Origin: Patescibacteria group bacterium
GTDB taxonomy: Bacteria; Patescibacteriota; Patescibacteriia; Patescibacteriales; UBA12075
Length of the DNA stretch: 55,511 nucleotides
Direction: 5' to 3'
NCBI GenBank assembly: GCA_018897195.1
Contig: JAHILH010000002.1
Span: forward strand, 1-55,511
Positions 8,501-18,239 of the stretch are shown piece after piece. The notes below the pieces were generated by a model that made no database searches, was not told where the DNA came from, and saw only the letters and a program-made list of their open reading frames with translations. The position numbers were made by a program, and so were the translations under genes. The first letter of the stretch is position 1. Each line of letters begins with the position of its first letter.

Positions 8501-11500
8501 CCGCGGTGGCGACCAGCACCACTTTTAGTATGCGCGTGGCCGATGTTGGTTCAGCGGCCAATGATTATAATAGTAGCAAGCTCTTTGCCTTGAATATGAG
8601 CGCCTTTGAATCGCATAAGTCGATGTATACCGGCACAGATGTGACCTTTCCAGCGCTAGCAACTTGGTATAATATTGGCAATCTTAATGCCGGTAGTAAT
8701 TATCAGCCGACTTCAAGTGGTAATCAATTTGTCTTTACTTCTTGGATTGATAATGCCGCTAATGCAAGTGCGGGAACTGATGATCGTTTGCAAATTAATG
8801 GGGCAATTGCGCCGGTTGGTTGGAGTTGGATGCAGGGGGCGGCTTTGGATAAAACCGGTCATGGTGCGGCTGATTATTCTTTGTTTAATATTATGACCGT
8901 GGCCAATATTCCAACTACCGGCTATACCATTAATGCGTCAGCCTTGGCTAACTCACAAACAACTCAAAGAATGGATCAAATCTCGATGGCGGTTTTTAGT
9001 ACAGCCATGGCACCGAATATTTTGCCGACAGGTATTTTTAATTCTGTGAGTCAGGCGACTAGTACGCCTGACGTGGTTGATATTTCTATCAAAGTTAATG
9101 ATCAAAACTTTGATGAGGTGCGGGTGAAGATTGAATATGCGACTGGTACGACTTGTATTTTTTCACCGGCTGGCGATCCAACCTTAAATGAAAATGCGGC
9201 TTCGACTACAGCTGATTTTGGCACGGTGCATGTTGATAATATCCAGCCTTATCAGGTGGGCACAAGTACTTATAAAATTATTACTTCTTCGGGAGCAAAT
9301 AATGTCAATTTTGATTGGAATCCGGTATTGGATATTCCGAACCAAGAAGGCTATTATTGTTTACGCTTAACCGCTAATGATGGTTATAGTGATCAAACAA
9401 TGCCAGCAACAACAACGGTTTATATTGACAACAAGTCGCCTACGGTGCCTGGGTCTTTGACAGAGTATGCCAAGACAGACACTTCAATTACTTTGAAATT
9501 TGGGGCTCAAGCCAGCGATCCTAATTTTTCTGAATATCGAATTTTTTATAAGGTTGGCACGAGTGGGGTAACTGAGGGTGACATGGAGCAGGTTGACAAC
9601 AACTTGAACTTTATTAATTATAACGGTTTTACTACCACAGAGGTAAGTGGTTTGGTTTCAAATACGGATTACGTTTTTAATATTTGGGCTTATGATGCTT
9701 ATGGGCACAGGTCTTCATCGACAGAAAATTATATCAAGACAGAATTAGGCTTTAATCCGCCAACGGGTATATTTAATTCGGTTGCGCAAAAAACTGACGG
9801 CTCGGGAATAATTGATTTATCAATTGAGGTTTATGACATGGATCATGACAATGTGCAGGCCAAATTGGAATATCAACCAGGCTTGACCTGTAGTTTTTCA
9901 CCAAGCAGTGACCCAACTTTGGATGAAACTGATGCCAATATCACGGCTGATTTTGGTGATCCGCGTATTGATAATAATAGTGTCTATCAAATCGGTACCA
10001 GTACGTCTTGGATTACAACTGCTTCGGGGTCCAACTCGGTGATGTTTGATTGGAATTCAATGGCGAATGTCCCGACAGCGGATGGTGATTACTGTTTGCG
10101 CTTGACCACTAACGATGGAGTTCAGGACCAAACAATAGCGGCAACGACGACGATTACTATTGACAATGTGGCGCCGACAACGCCAAGCTCTTTATCGTTA
10201 GTGAGCGATGAGTGGGGTCAGATCACCTTAGCTTTGGGCGCACCAGTTACGGAAGCAAATTTTTCCGAGTATAAGATTTTTTATAAAGTTGGCACCTCGG
10301 GTGTTACCGAGGGGGACACGGCTTTTACAAAGGCAGATAATCCAAATTTGGGGGTCAAAAATTTTAACGGCGCGAGCTCAGTGGTTATTAGTGGCTTGGC
10401 AGCCAAGACCCAGTATGTCTTTAATATTTGGGCTTATGATGCTTATGGTCATAAGGCAAGCGGAGCGCAGGAATTAGCGATTACCACTAATACAGTGGTG
10501 TCAACTGATGCTCAGTACTGGTTAACACCGAATAGCGGCACGAATGTGGGAGCTGATATTACTGATACAGTTTGCGGTTCTTTGTATACCAATGTTATTC
10601 CGAAACGCTCATTATTGATAACCACTCCTTCGACTTGTGGTATTCGTACCAGAACGCGATTTACACCGGCAGCGGCTGGCTCTTATTTAATGAATTTTTC
10701 CGTTTATAATACGGCCTATGCTAAGGATACTTTTATTTCTGGCACCAGTACGGTTTCGGCTATTTCAGTAATCCAGGCCACAGCGAATGCAGTGAATTGG
10801 TATTATGAATTTTGTGAATATGATCCAAATGGCTCACCTTTAAATTGTAATTCACTCGGTACCTCCACTTCGGTAACTGCCCCTGGAACAGTCTTGGTTA
10901 CGCTTTATCCATCGACACAAAATATGACTGGTGGTGTGGTTCGTGCTGGTTATAAGTTGGCTGTCAAAACCTGGTTAGTGGAACCACGAACATCGGGTTG
11001 GACTTTGTCTACTTTTTACTTGGATACAAGTGCTGCCTCTAACGTGACTTATGTTAATGTGAAGCAATCGGTTATTTACGTGGCTCCGGATGCGGCCATG
11101 TCTTTGCAACAATATCGAAGTGATGGTGTAAGTACAATTGCAAATGGGTCCTTGCATAATGAAAATAATGTTGTCTTGGGCGCAGCGGTCAATGATGGTG
11201 ATACTAGCGATACCGTATCGCTTTATTTCCAAATGGCGACCACAAGCGGTGCTTTTGAGACCTCGTCGGGCGTGCCAGGTGCGACTTGCGCGAGTGGAGT
11301 AGCTTATGATTCGTGCGCGAGTAAGATTTGGAGCCGTACCAGTGCGCTTGGTAATTATAGTGTTACACCATTTACGGCGACGACTAGCATTATTAGCATT
11401 CCTGATTCGTTGATTGGTTACAAATGGCAAGTTAAAGCGTGTGATAGCCAAAGCTCTTGTTCGGTTTGGGTTAATTTTGATGACTCGATTCCAAATTTTA

Positions 11501-14500
11501 CTATTGATACCAAGCCGGCTGACGCGACGATTATTGGCCAATTTAAAAATAACGGCACAACAACAATTGCAAATGGGGCTTGGACAAATGAAGATAATGT
11601 GAAATTAAAAGCATCTGTGACTGATCCGGATGCGTCTTCAGCTTTGAAGATTTACTTCGAGTTGGTAGATAATACTACTGCTTTCACTAGCGCCACTACT
11701 ACAGCTTGTGCTTCAACCACGACCTGGGCGGCCTGCACTAGCAAAATGTGGGTGGCGACCTCAACGACGGCTGATTATCGTATTGCACCTTATGTAGGAG
11801 AAGTGAATCCAAACACAATTCCTGCATCGGCGATTGGTTATAAGTGGCAGGTGATGGCTTGTGATAATGATAATACTTGTTCAAATTGGCAAGATTTTGG
11901 TTCCGATCCTAATTTTAGGATTGACTTGGCTAGTCCAATCGCACCTGGGCCGTTGTCAATTATTAGTTTGTCGACGACTGGAGTGGTTCTGGGGTTGGGG
12001 ACACCAGGCTCGGATGTTAATTTTGCCTCTTATAAGCTTTATTATAAAGTTGGCCCAACAGCTCCTAGTGAAACTGATAATTTACTTATAGATCCAAGTT
12101 TTACCTTGGTTGATTTTGGAGGCGCTACCACGACGGCGCTTAATAGTTTGGCAGCCGGCACTCAATATAGTTTTAATATGTGGATTTATGATTTGGCGGG
12201 CAATAAAGCGAGCTCGACGCCGTATATATCGACTACAACAATTAATTCGGTAACACAACCAAGTGGTTCAATTTATATGGCAACCCAAGAGGGAGATGGT
12301 TCTGGGGCGGTAAAAGTGGTTATTAGAGCTGATGATTCCGATAATGATGATATTTTACGCGCCAGGTTGTTTTATTCAGCGGGAACGAGCTGTGTTTTTG
12401 GGGCCAGTAGTGATCCAACAATCGATCCTTTGGATGCGCGGACAACAGCCACTTATGGAGATCCCAAGGTGGACAATAATGCTGTTTATCAAATCGGTAC
12501 TAGTACTGGGTGGATTATGACTTCTCCCGGGGAGAACTTCATCGTGTCCTACTGGACGTCAAAAACGGAGGTGCCGACAGCTAACGGTGATTATTGCTTG
12601 GGCTTGGTCGTTTATGATGGTACAACTGCACCAACCGCGACAAGTACTTATATTGTTTATGGCTTGGATAATGTGGTGCCGACAAATCCGGGGTCTTTAA
12701 CTTTTAATAAAAAAAATGCAACTAGTGTAACGGTGAATTTTGGTTCCCAAAGTACAGATACCAATTTTAGAGATTATCGGATTTACTACAGTACGACAAC
12801 GCCACCAACACTAGCAAGTAGTTCAGAGTTTTTTGAAGCCAATATGGATTTTGCGAATTATGGTGGAGCGGCAACAACAACAATTCCAGGTTTGTTGCCA
12901 AATACGCAATATTATTTCAAGATTTGGGCTTTTGATAATGCGGGTAATAGTGCCAGTTCTTCTGCTGTCCTAGGTGTAAAAACAAACGCTTATCCAACCA
13001 ATGTTTTGGCGATTGATCAGTATCGAAATACTGGGATAAAAACAATCGCGAACGGTGGCTGGACTAATGATGTTAATGAGTTATTATATGCTTCAGCCAA
13101 TGATCCTGATGCTAGTGAATTGTTGACAGTCTATTTCCAATTAGTGAGCAATGGCAGCTCGTTAGCCTCGGCAACAACAACGCCCGCGGGAGCTTGTGTT
13201 TGGGGAACAGCATTTAATTCTTGTGCTAGTAAGATTTGGTTTATATCTTCATCAACGGCAAGTGATTACTCTGTAACTCCTTTTGTGGCAACAACTAGCG
13301 TCACTAGTCTCCCTCAGGATTACGCCGGTTATAAGTGGCAAGTTTTAGCATGTGATGACGATGGCGATTGTGCAAGCAACTGGACAATCTTTAATGTTGC
13401 TCAGCCGAATTTTAAAGTTGATTTAACCAATCCAACGGCACCGGGAGCTTTGACAGAAAATAGTAAAAACCAGGTCAGTGTTACCATGAATTATGGAGCA
13501 GTCGGGTCTGATACTAACTTTGCTTACTATAAAATATTCTACGCGACATCTTCAGCTGTGAGTGAATCAAGTTATGAGGTAGTTGATAGTAATTTGAATT
13601 ATATTAACTACAATGGCGCCTTGACCACTACCGCTAGCGGCTTAAGTCCAGGCACGGATTATTACTTCAATATCTGGATTTACGATATGGCGGGCAATAA
13701 GGCCAGCTCGACAGTGGCTTTAATGAGAACTAACGGAGGTATTTCCACCAGTAAGCAGTATTGGTTGATTCCAGACTCGGGTACTAATGTTGGGGCAGAT
13801 ACAACGAATATTAGTTGTGGTACTAACATGTCAACCTTTGAGACATCAATATCGTTACTTTCCGCAACTGACTCTACTTGTAATACAAGAACAAGACTTC
13901 GTGCGACGCCAAATTCTAATGGTGTTTATCAAGTATTTTTTTCCGTCTTTGATACGGCATATATGGCAGATACTTATATTTCCGGTTCAGCAACAAGCTC
14001 AGCTATTTTCGCCTCTGATCCTTCAGTCGCGGATTACTTGTATTATGAGTTTTGTGAATATAATCCCGCTGGTTCACTGCAAAATTGCACATCATTGGGC
14101 ACTTCAACGTCAATTTTGGTGCCAACGACGGCAGCTACTCTACTTCCAGATACTACCAACTTGTCTGGTGGTTATATTCATGCTGGCAAAAAATTAGCCG
14201 TGAGGCTTATGCTTTCCGATTATAGCGGATCAGCCTGGGGGCAATTACAGACATATTTAGATGAAAATGCAACTCCTGGTGTGGCTTATGTGAACATTAC
14301 TGAGACTGCAGATGCTACTCCATTAAATCCTGCTAATTTAATTCAGTACAAGAGTGATGCAATTACGGTTATTAATAACGGTGCCTGGGTGAATCAAAAT
14401 ACGCTTGTATTCAAGGCTTCAGCTAATGATCCGAGTGTTAGTGACAAGGTAGCTCTTTATTTCCAGGCTACTTCCACGGCGGGGATATTTACCACTATTA

Positions 14501-17500
14501 CTACACAGCCGGTATCGTCTTGTGTAGCTGGTACGACCTGGGCGGCTTGTGCAAGCAAGATTTGGCAGTCGGCTAGTTCGACCGGTGATTATCGGGTAAC
14601 GCCCTATACAGGTACTACCACTATTTCGACGATTGTTCCCGATGGTGATTATAAGTGGCAAACAATAGCCTGTGATTTGTCAGCAAATTGTTCTAGTTGG
14701 GTGACTTATAATTCAGTGGTGCCAAATTTTAAGATAGACACTACTAATCCAACGGCGCCAGGGGCTTTGACAATTACAGCCAAGGATTCACGAAGTGTAA
14801 CCTTATTATTTGGGGCATCCACCACGGAGGCGAATTTTTCGCAGTATAAGATTTATTATAAGATTGGTGCCAGTGGGGTATCAGAGTCTGATTTACTATG
14901 GTCATCATCATCTGCTGCAAGCCTTGGCTTTCAAAACTATAATGGTGCAACTAGTACGACTATAACTGGATTGGCTTCAAGCACGCAGTATGTCTTTAAT
15001 ATTTGGGCCTATGATTTGGCTGGCAATAAGGCTAGTTCCACTACGCAAGTGTCAACAACAACTGATGCAGCCTATATCATTACGCAGCGGTCATTTTTAT
15101 TAGAAAATGATGATGGTGTGACGGTTAATACTAATACAGCAGAAGTGGCAGCTAGCACCTCTTTGACAAATCTGAATATCGGTGAGCGCTTGAATGCTCG
15201 TATCCAAATTGATAATACTGGTGGAGATTTAACTGGCAATAAGATTTACAAACTGCAGTATGAAAACGTGACCGATGCGCCTGGCACCTGGGTGGATGTT
15301 GGGGCAACGACGCAGATTGCTTATTCAGATGCTTTGTCTGGAGCGAGTGGTGATATTGCCAGCACTTCAAAGGCAGTCGCTAGTGCATACACCTGGGTTA
15401 ATGGTCGTTTTTACAAGAACACTAATTTAACGGCTAATTTTGACTTAGGCAAAAATGTTTACACAGAATTTATTTTTGCGCTTAAGAATGACGCTGCCTT
15501 AGCCGGAAAGACTTATCGTTTGCGTTTGTTTAATTCAACTGATAATTCGCCGCTGAATGCCTATTCCAATTATCCGATTTTTACCACAATTGCGACGGAG
15601 ACTAAGGCTTATTCCAAGGAATCAATGGTAGCCTTGCCATCTAGTAAGGCGGGTTTGAATTATTATCTTGATCCGCAGGGCTATGTTGATACAGTGGCTG
15701 ATGATGCAGTGCGAGATTCAATATCATCATTTGCGCAATATGCGGTTTTCAATTTTGCGACTAAGCACTCAACCAACACGAGCGCGATTACGGCAACTTG
15801 GAACGGTCAGTCTAGTTTGTCGCCGTTGTTTGGTAACATTGTTTTGCAGGTTTATCGTTTTGGTACAGTTAATAATTGGGTAACCGTGAGTACTGAGGCA
15901 ATGGCGGCGGCTAATACAGATTTTAATATCTCTGGTAATATTAATGCCAAGGTCAGTGAATACTATAGTATAAACAATTGGACTTATTGGCGCGTTTATC
16001 AGGTGTCTGGCACGCAGACCTTGCGTACTGATGCTGTTAATGTGGTATTTTCAGCACCAACGCCAACCGTTAGTCAGCGTCATTATCGTTGGCGAAATAA
16101 TGATGGCACGGAAGCAACCGCAACTTGGCTTGAAACTGAGGATATTGGTAATCCGACCGTAGGGGCGGCTTTGGCGATTGGCAGTAGCACGCGTGTTCGT
16201 ATATCCGTTGCAGATATTTCCAGTGGCGCGGCTAATAATTATCAATATCGTTTAGAATATGCACCGACCGCTGCTAATTGTGCGACTGATCCAGGTGGTT
16301 GGATAGCAGTACCGGCGACAACGGCAACGACTGAACATTTTGTGATGGCGACCAGCTCTCTAACAGCTAATGGTTCAACAACTGTGATGCGCTTGGCTAA
16401 TGCAGAGGGCTACACATCAACTAGTGGTTTTATGGTGGCTAATCCATCAAATGCAAGCGCTAATCTTTCCTTGGTTGAAAATCAATATACAGAAAATGAA
16501 TATATCATAAAAACAACCAGTAACGCCTTAATGGGGAATACTTATTGCTTCCGTGTCACTAATGCCGGCGTGGCTTTAAATAATTATAATATTTATCCGG
16601 AAATAACCTTGGCCGGAATTTCCAACAATGCTCCGACTTTTACCGTTAATCCAGTGGATAACGGTTCAGCCACAGGCTCGCCAACTAATTATGGTGGGAT
16701 GGTTAATTTTGCGGCGACAGCCCAGGATGCCGATAATGACAGTTATTATTTAGCGATTTGTAAAACCAATAGTATTACTGGTGGTAATGCGGCGCCACCA
16801 ACCTGTACTGGTGGTAATTGGTGTATTTCAACGTTAGCTTCATCCTCGGTTGAGGCTGATTGTGATTATACAGTTGCAACAAGCACGGAGAATAATGCCT
16901 GGTACGCCTATGCTTGTGATTATCGATCCGGTGTTGGTTCGTCTCGTTGTTCTGTGGTTTCGCAGGGTGGTTGGGACAATGAAGACGATTCTCCTTTTGT
17001 GGTGAATAATCCACCAGCTTTTTCAGCGGTTGTAACGACGAATAATAATCAAAATCCAGGCAGTAATTTCACCATCACTACAACATCTTCTGATACGGAC
17101 AGTGTGGGCGGTGCTGATACCTTGACTTTATTTGTTTGCACGATTAATTCCGCCGATTATAACGGCTGTACGATTGCGACCAGTACTGTTTGTTCAGCGA
17201 TAGCCACCAGTTCGCCAAATGCCAAATGTTACTACCAGGATACAGCACCGTCTCCATCAGGACCGACAACTTACTATGCCTTTATTTTCGATAGTCATAA
17301 TTTAGCCTCAACGGGTAATTCTAAGAGCAATTCTTATTCCATTAATAATGTCGCACCGACTATTGGTCCATTGGTTTTACATAATGCCACTGATATTACC
17401 TTACTAATGAAGGGCAGTGATACAAATGTTCAATCAATTAATCAAACTGTTACCGATACGAATGGTTGTCAGTCGTTAGTGAGCGCTACCGCGGTTACCT

Positions 17501-18177
17501 ATATGTCTAATGTGGCCGGTGGTTTTAATTGCGCAGCCAATAATAATGACTGCTATTTAATTGGCACTAGTAATTGTATAGTGAGTGATTGCATTGGTCC
17601 CGATGATGATACGGCTAAATACACCTGCTCCGCTAATTTAAAATATTATGCAATTCCAACCGATGATCCGCCAGGAACGCCTAGTAATCCTAATCGAAAC
17701 TATAATTGGTTATCAAGGATTAATATCTATGATGGCGCGACCTATGTAGCGACAACTTCTGCTGGCGTGGAGATGATAACAACCACCGCCCTTGATGTTA
17801 ATGAAACGCAAATTGATTTTGGTAATTCGATGTACGTCGGTGAAGATAGTGGTTCAAGAAATTCCACCACGACGATTGAAAATTATGGTAATTCACCGAT
17901 TGATGCTAGATTATCAGGTACAGATATGACAGCCGCTCCAAGTACCCCTATTCCAGTAAATAATATCGAGTGGAGTGTTAACAACTTCACTTGGTCAACT
18001 GGTAGCGATTTGACTGTAGCCGGAGTAGATGCTGGCTTGGGCATACTAAAACCAACCAGTGCAACAGCTGAATATAAGAAAGTTTATTGGGGCATTGGTA
18101 TTCCATGGGGTACGGACTCGAAACAATTTACTGGTACAAATAATTTTGAAGTGACTTTGTATAGTGCGGGGTGGTAG
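5554..18177 (+). CDS. Giant modular surface protein (4207 aa), FN3-like and Ig-like repeats
   Basis: An N-terminal hydrophobic segment (about residues 10-28) serves as signal or anchor. Next come an acidic Ser/Pro/Glu-rich linker (~70-240), a beta-rich domain (~290-410), macroglobulin-like beta domains (~420-650) and a large beta region (~775-1150). A repeat array fills ~1155-3690. I see three copies of module B (about 1155, 1400 and 2232), six FN3-like modules F (about 1296, 1539, 2128, 2375, 2626 and 3065, signature YxFNIWAYDxxGxKASS), two of module D (1649, 2730), four of module C (1844, 1989, 2479, 2922, signature GYKWQVxACD) and two of module E (3172, 3502). The last ~520 residues are paralogous to the whole protein at 38807-40591. 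Paired cysteines in B and C suggest disulphides and an extracellular place. No LPXTG, C-terminal TM or enzyme motif is seen. It is probably an adhesin or cell-wall scaffold; the ligand is unknown. There is no Shine-Dalgarno sequence. Confidence 0.85.
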   Translation: MLKIFIRKNKIWWFFLLFFAFTQAVFLFKFDNFDYSALKASGGDKINIYPGKFKLEKNKQMVDWQNVSGGLGQDLDDMADVSAFTAMNSIFIAIGQEAQVETVATGTVVEMPSSDTGEPLVSGLAQDQDQELLVAPVFNEALENQESGSVELVVPGGQCYEPSTEQLEKINNEANIEAVSGSNIEAEPGVEQFIAPESAPIPDVVPASESVPTPSSDASSESSGEVSVLNRLWGNTKTLFSYFKSGEFAKSESVKADENLISDTDGDNATSTVEISEPVFNKQSFIYSDFSIPGDYEESDISNIQLRLSMSALSNKQKDALVFEYRIGGGGDWALLNDFLINNTISNANNGGYFLIGMPVFQDWSNINDLQIRVSYKSEDKEIIDQKTSIYIDALWLEIDSSLSGQHFQAETDDAELQALKEQFSLDFLSDKSSFKIGDNPKFKFKFKKNRGLLDGIGAGLKSLVNDEYKNIEIIARLMRGDEEVRTFDLTAQYLKNGEFEIDLGKQPREFKPGEYRLEIEIKENNLTLGRFIDFVQDFSWGVLAFNSNKSIYSPNEDAYLQMGVLNDLGHTLCDADLVLEITAPDGTVTTQKTEVSDNAIVRNPECGPDNVISTPDYYSHYQTSGVGIYAVHLIANTDNGQKEIKDQFEVRDYVPFDIDRTGPTRVYPYAGYEVTFTIKVNEDYQGDFIEKMPVSFKVVYASGTVETINGEDRELSWAVDWKKGESYFYRYILDPPNVSPEFFLLGPAAFSNNTFIEARQWQIASDADVGYVLAQSIALSAGSADTVNYTTAVTAASGAFVGGKKYFVYVTGGFTGSGTTVNNDFEIRYDTTVQYTGLVEAPGTAADAFQISWMDVYDQPSTPTSIDLRYRPNSGTTNSLHAQILAINLSDLRPTDWSYAVDATPAVHTTTFTAKTSVTLDYANGVKDWLVFGMGDVGVNDSNGGTSYAGHIWNGSTAYMQYVMEGENNAEILPYVLIAPFTAVATSTTFSMRVADVGSAANDYNSSKLFALNMSAFESHKSMYTGTDVTFPALATWYNIGNLNAGSNYQPTSSGNQFVFTSWIDNAANASAGTDDRLQINGAIAPVGWSWMQGAALDKTGHGAADYSLFNIMTVANIPTTGYTINASALANSQTTQRMDQISMAVFSTAMAPNILPTGIFNSVSQATSTPDVVDISIKVNDQNFDEVRVKIEYATGTTCIFSPAGDPTLNENAASTTADFGTVHVDNIQPYQVGTSTYKIITSSGANNVNFDWNPVLDIPNQEGYYCLRLTANDGYSDQTMPATTTVYIDNKSPTVPGSLTEYAKTDTSITLKFGAQASDPNFSEYRIFYKVGTSGVTEGDMEQVDNNLNFINYNGFTTTEVSGLVSNTDYVFNIWAYDAYGHRSSSTENYIKTELGFNPPTGIFNSVAQKTDGSGIIDLSIEVYDMDHDNVQAKLEYQPGLTCSFSPSSDPTLDETDANITADFGDPRIDNNSVYQIGTSTSWITTASGSNSVMFDWNSMANVPTADGDYCLRLTTNDGVQDQTIAATTTITIDNVAPTTPSSLSLVSDEWGQITLALGAPVTEANFSEYKIFYKVGTSGVTEGDTAFTKADNPNLGVKNFNGASSVVISGLAAKTQYVFNIWAYDAYGHKASGAQELAITTNTVVSTDAQYWLTPNSGTNVGADITDTVCGSLYTNVIPKRSLLITTPSTCGIRTRTRFTPAAAGSYLMNFSVYNTAYAKDTFISGTSTVSAISVIQATANAVNWYYEFCEYDPNGSPLNCNSLGTSTSVTAPGTVLVTLYPSTQNMTGGVVRAGYKLAVKTWLVEPRTSGWTLSTFYLDTSAASNVTYVNVKQSVIYVAPDAAMSLQQYRSDGVSTIANGSLHNENNVVLGAAVNDGDTSDTVSLYFQMATTSGAFETSSGVPGATCASGVAYDSCASKIWSRTSALGNYSVTPFTATTSIISIPDSLIGYKWQVKACDSQSSCSVWVNFDDSIPNFTIDTKPADATIIGQFKNNGTTTIANGAWTNEDNVKLKASVTDPDASSALKIYFELVDNTTAFTSATTTACASTTTWAACTSKMWVATSTTADYRIAPYVGEVNPNTIPASAIGYKWQVMACDNDNTCSNWQDFGSDPNFRIDLASPIAPGPLSIISLSTTGVVLGLGTPGSDVNFASYKLYYKVGPTAPSETDNLLIDPSFTLVDFGGATTTALNSLAAGTQYSFNMWIYDLAGNKASSTPYISTTTINSVTQPSGSIYMATQEGDGSGAVKVVIRADDSDNDDILRARLFYSAGTSCVFGASSDPTIDPLDARTTATYGDPKVDNNAVYQIGTSTGWIMTSPGENFIVSYWTSKTEVPTANGDYCLGLVVYDGTTAPTATSTYIVYGLDNVVPTNPGSLTFNKKNATSVTVNFGSQSTDTNFRDYRIYYSTTTPPTLASSSEFFEANMDFANYGGAATTTIPGLLPNTQYYFKIWAFDNAGNSASSSAVLGVKTNAYPTNVLAIDQYRNTGIKTIANGGWTNDVNELLYASANDPDASELLTVYFQLVSNGSSLASATTTPAGACVWGTAFNSCASKIWFISSSTASDYSVTPFVATTSVTSLPQDYAGYKWQVLACDDDGDCASNWTIFNVAQPNFKVDLTNPTAPGALTENSKNQVSVTMNYGAVGSDTNFAYYKIFYATSSAVSESSYEVVDSNLNYINYNGALTTTASGLSPGTDYYFNIWIYDMAGNKASSTVALMRTNGGISTSKQYWLIPDSGTNVGADTTNISCGTNMSTFETSISLLSATDSTCNTRTRLRATPNSNGVYQVFFSVFDTAYMADTYISGSATSSAIFASDPSVADYLYYEFCEYNPAGSLQNCTSLGTSTSILVPTTAATLLPDTTNLSGGYIHAGKKLAVRLMLSDYSGSAWGQLQTYLDENATPGVAYVNITETADATPLNPANLIQYKSDAITVINNGAWVNQNTLVFKASANDPSVSDKVALYFQATSTAGIFTTITTQPVSSCVAGTTWAACASKIWQSASSTGDYRVTPYTGTTTISTIVPDGDYKWQTIACDLSANCSSWVTYNSVVPNFKIDTTNPTAPGALTITAKDSRSVTLLFGASTTEANFSQYKIYYKIGASGVSESDLLWSSSSAASLGFQNYNGATSTTITGLASSTQYVFNIWAYDLAGNKASSTTQVSTTTDAAYIITQRSFLLENDDGVTVNTNTAEVAASTSLTNLNIGERLNARIQIDNTGGDLTGNKIYKLQYENVTDAPGTWVDVGATTQIAYSDALSGASGDIASTSKAVASAYTWVNGRFYKNTNLTANFDLGKNVYTEFIFALKNDAALAGKTYRLRLFNSTDNSPLNAYSNYPIFTTIATETKAYSKESMVALPSSKAGLNYYLDPQGYVDTVADDAVRDSISSFAQYAVFNFATKHSTNTSAITATWNGQSSLSPLFGNIVLQVYRFGTVNNWVTVSTEAMAAANTDFNISGNINAKVSEYYSINNWTYWRVYQVSGTQTLRTDAVNVVFSAPTPTVSQRHYRWRNNDGTEATATWLETEDIGNPTVGAALAIGSSTRVRISVADISSGAANNYQYRLEYAPTAANCATDPGGWIAVPATTATTEHFVMATSSLTANGSTTVMRLANAEGYTSTSGFMVANPSNASANLSLVENQYTENEYIIKTTSNALMGNTYCFRVTNAGVALNNYNIYPEITLAGISNNAPTFTVNPVDNGSATGSPTNYGGMVNFAATAQDADNDSYYLAICKTNSITGGNAAPPTCTGGNWCISTLASSSVEADCDYTVATSTENNAWYAYACDYRSGVGSSRCSVVSQGGWDNEDDSPFVVNNPPAFSAVVTTNNNQNPGSNFTITTTSSDTDSVGGADTLTLFVCTINSADYNGCTIATSTVCSAIATSSPNAKCYYQDTAPSPSGPTTYYAFIFDSHNLASTGNSKSNSYSINNVAPTIGPLVLHNATDITLLMKGSDTNVQSINQTVTDTNGCQSLVSATAVTYMSNVAGGFNCAANNNDCYLIGTSNCIVSDCIGPDDDTAKYTCSANLKYYAIPTDDPPGTPSNPNRNYNWLSRINIYDGATYVATTSAGVEMITTTALDVNETQIDFGNSMYVGEDSGSRNSTTTIENYGNSPIDARLSGTDMTAAPSTPIPVNNIEWSVNNFTWSTGSDLTVAGVDAGLGILKPTSATAEYKKVYWGIGIPWGTDSKQFTGTNNFEVTLYSAGW

Positions 18178-18186
18178 AGGTTTGTT

Positions 18187-18212
18187 TTCCCTCTCCTGAT
18201 GGGGCGAGTGAA
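18187..18212. repeat. Possible eroded GC-rich palindromic repeat
   Basis: A G/C-rich patch (TCCCTCTCCTGATGGGGCGAG) lies in the short AT-rich gap after the giant gene. It resembles a decayed copy of the CCCTCTCCC...GGGGCGAGGGAG repeats at 26169, 35544 and 43188. Confidence 0.4.
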
Positions 18213-18239
18213 TGCGATGCGTTAATATTATAAAAATAT

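Noticed and set aside
9020-16600. The repeats of the giant gene as a CRISPR array
   Set aside because: They are diverged coding repeats of several hundred bases in one continuous reading frame, without spacers or cas genes.
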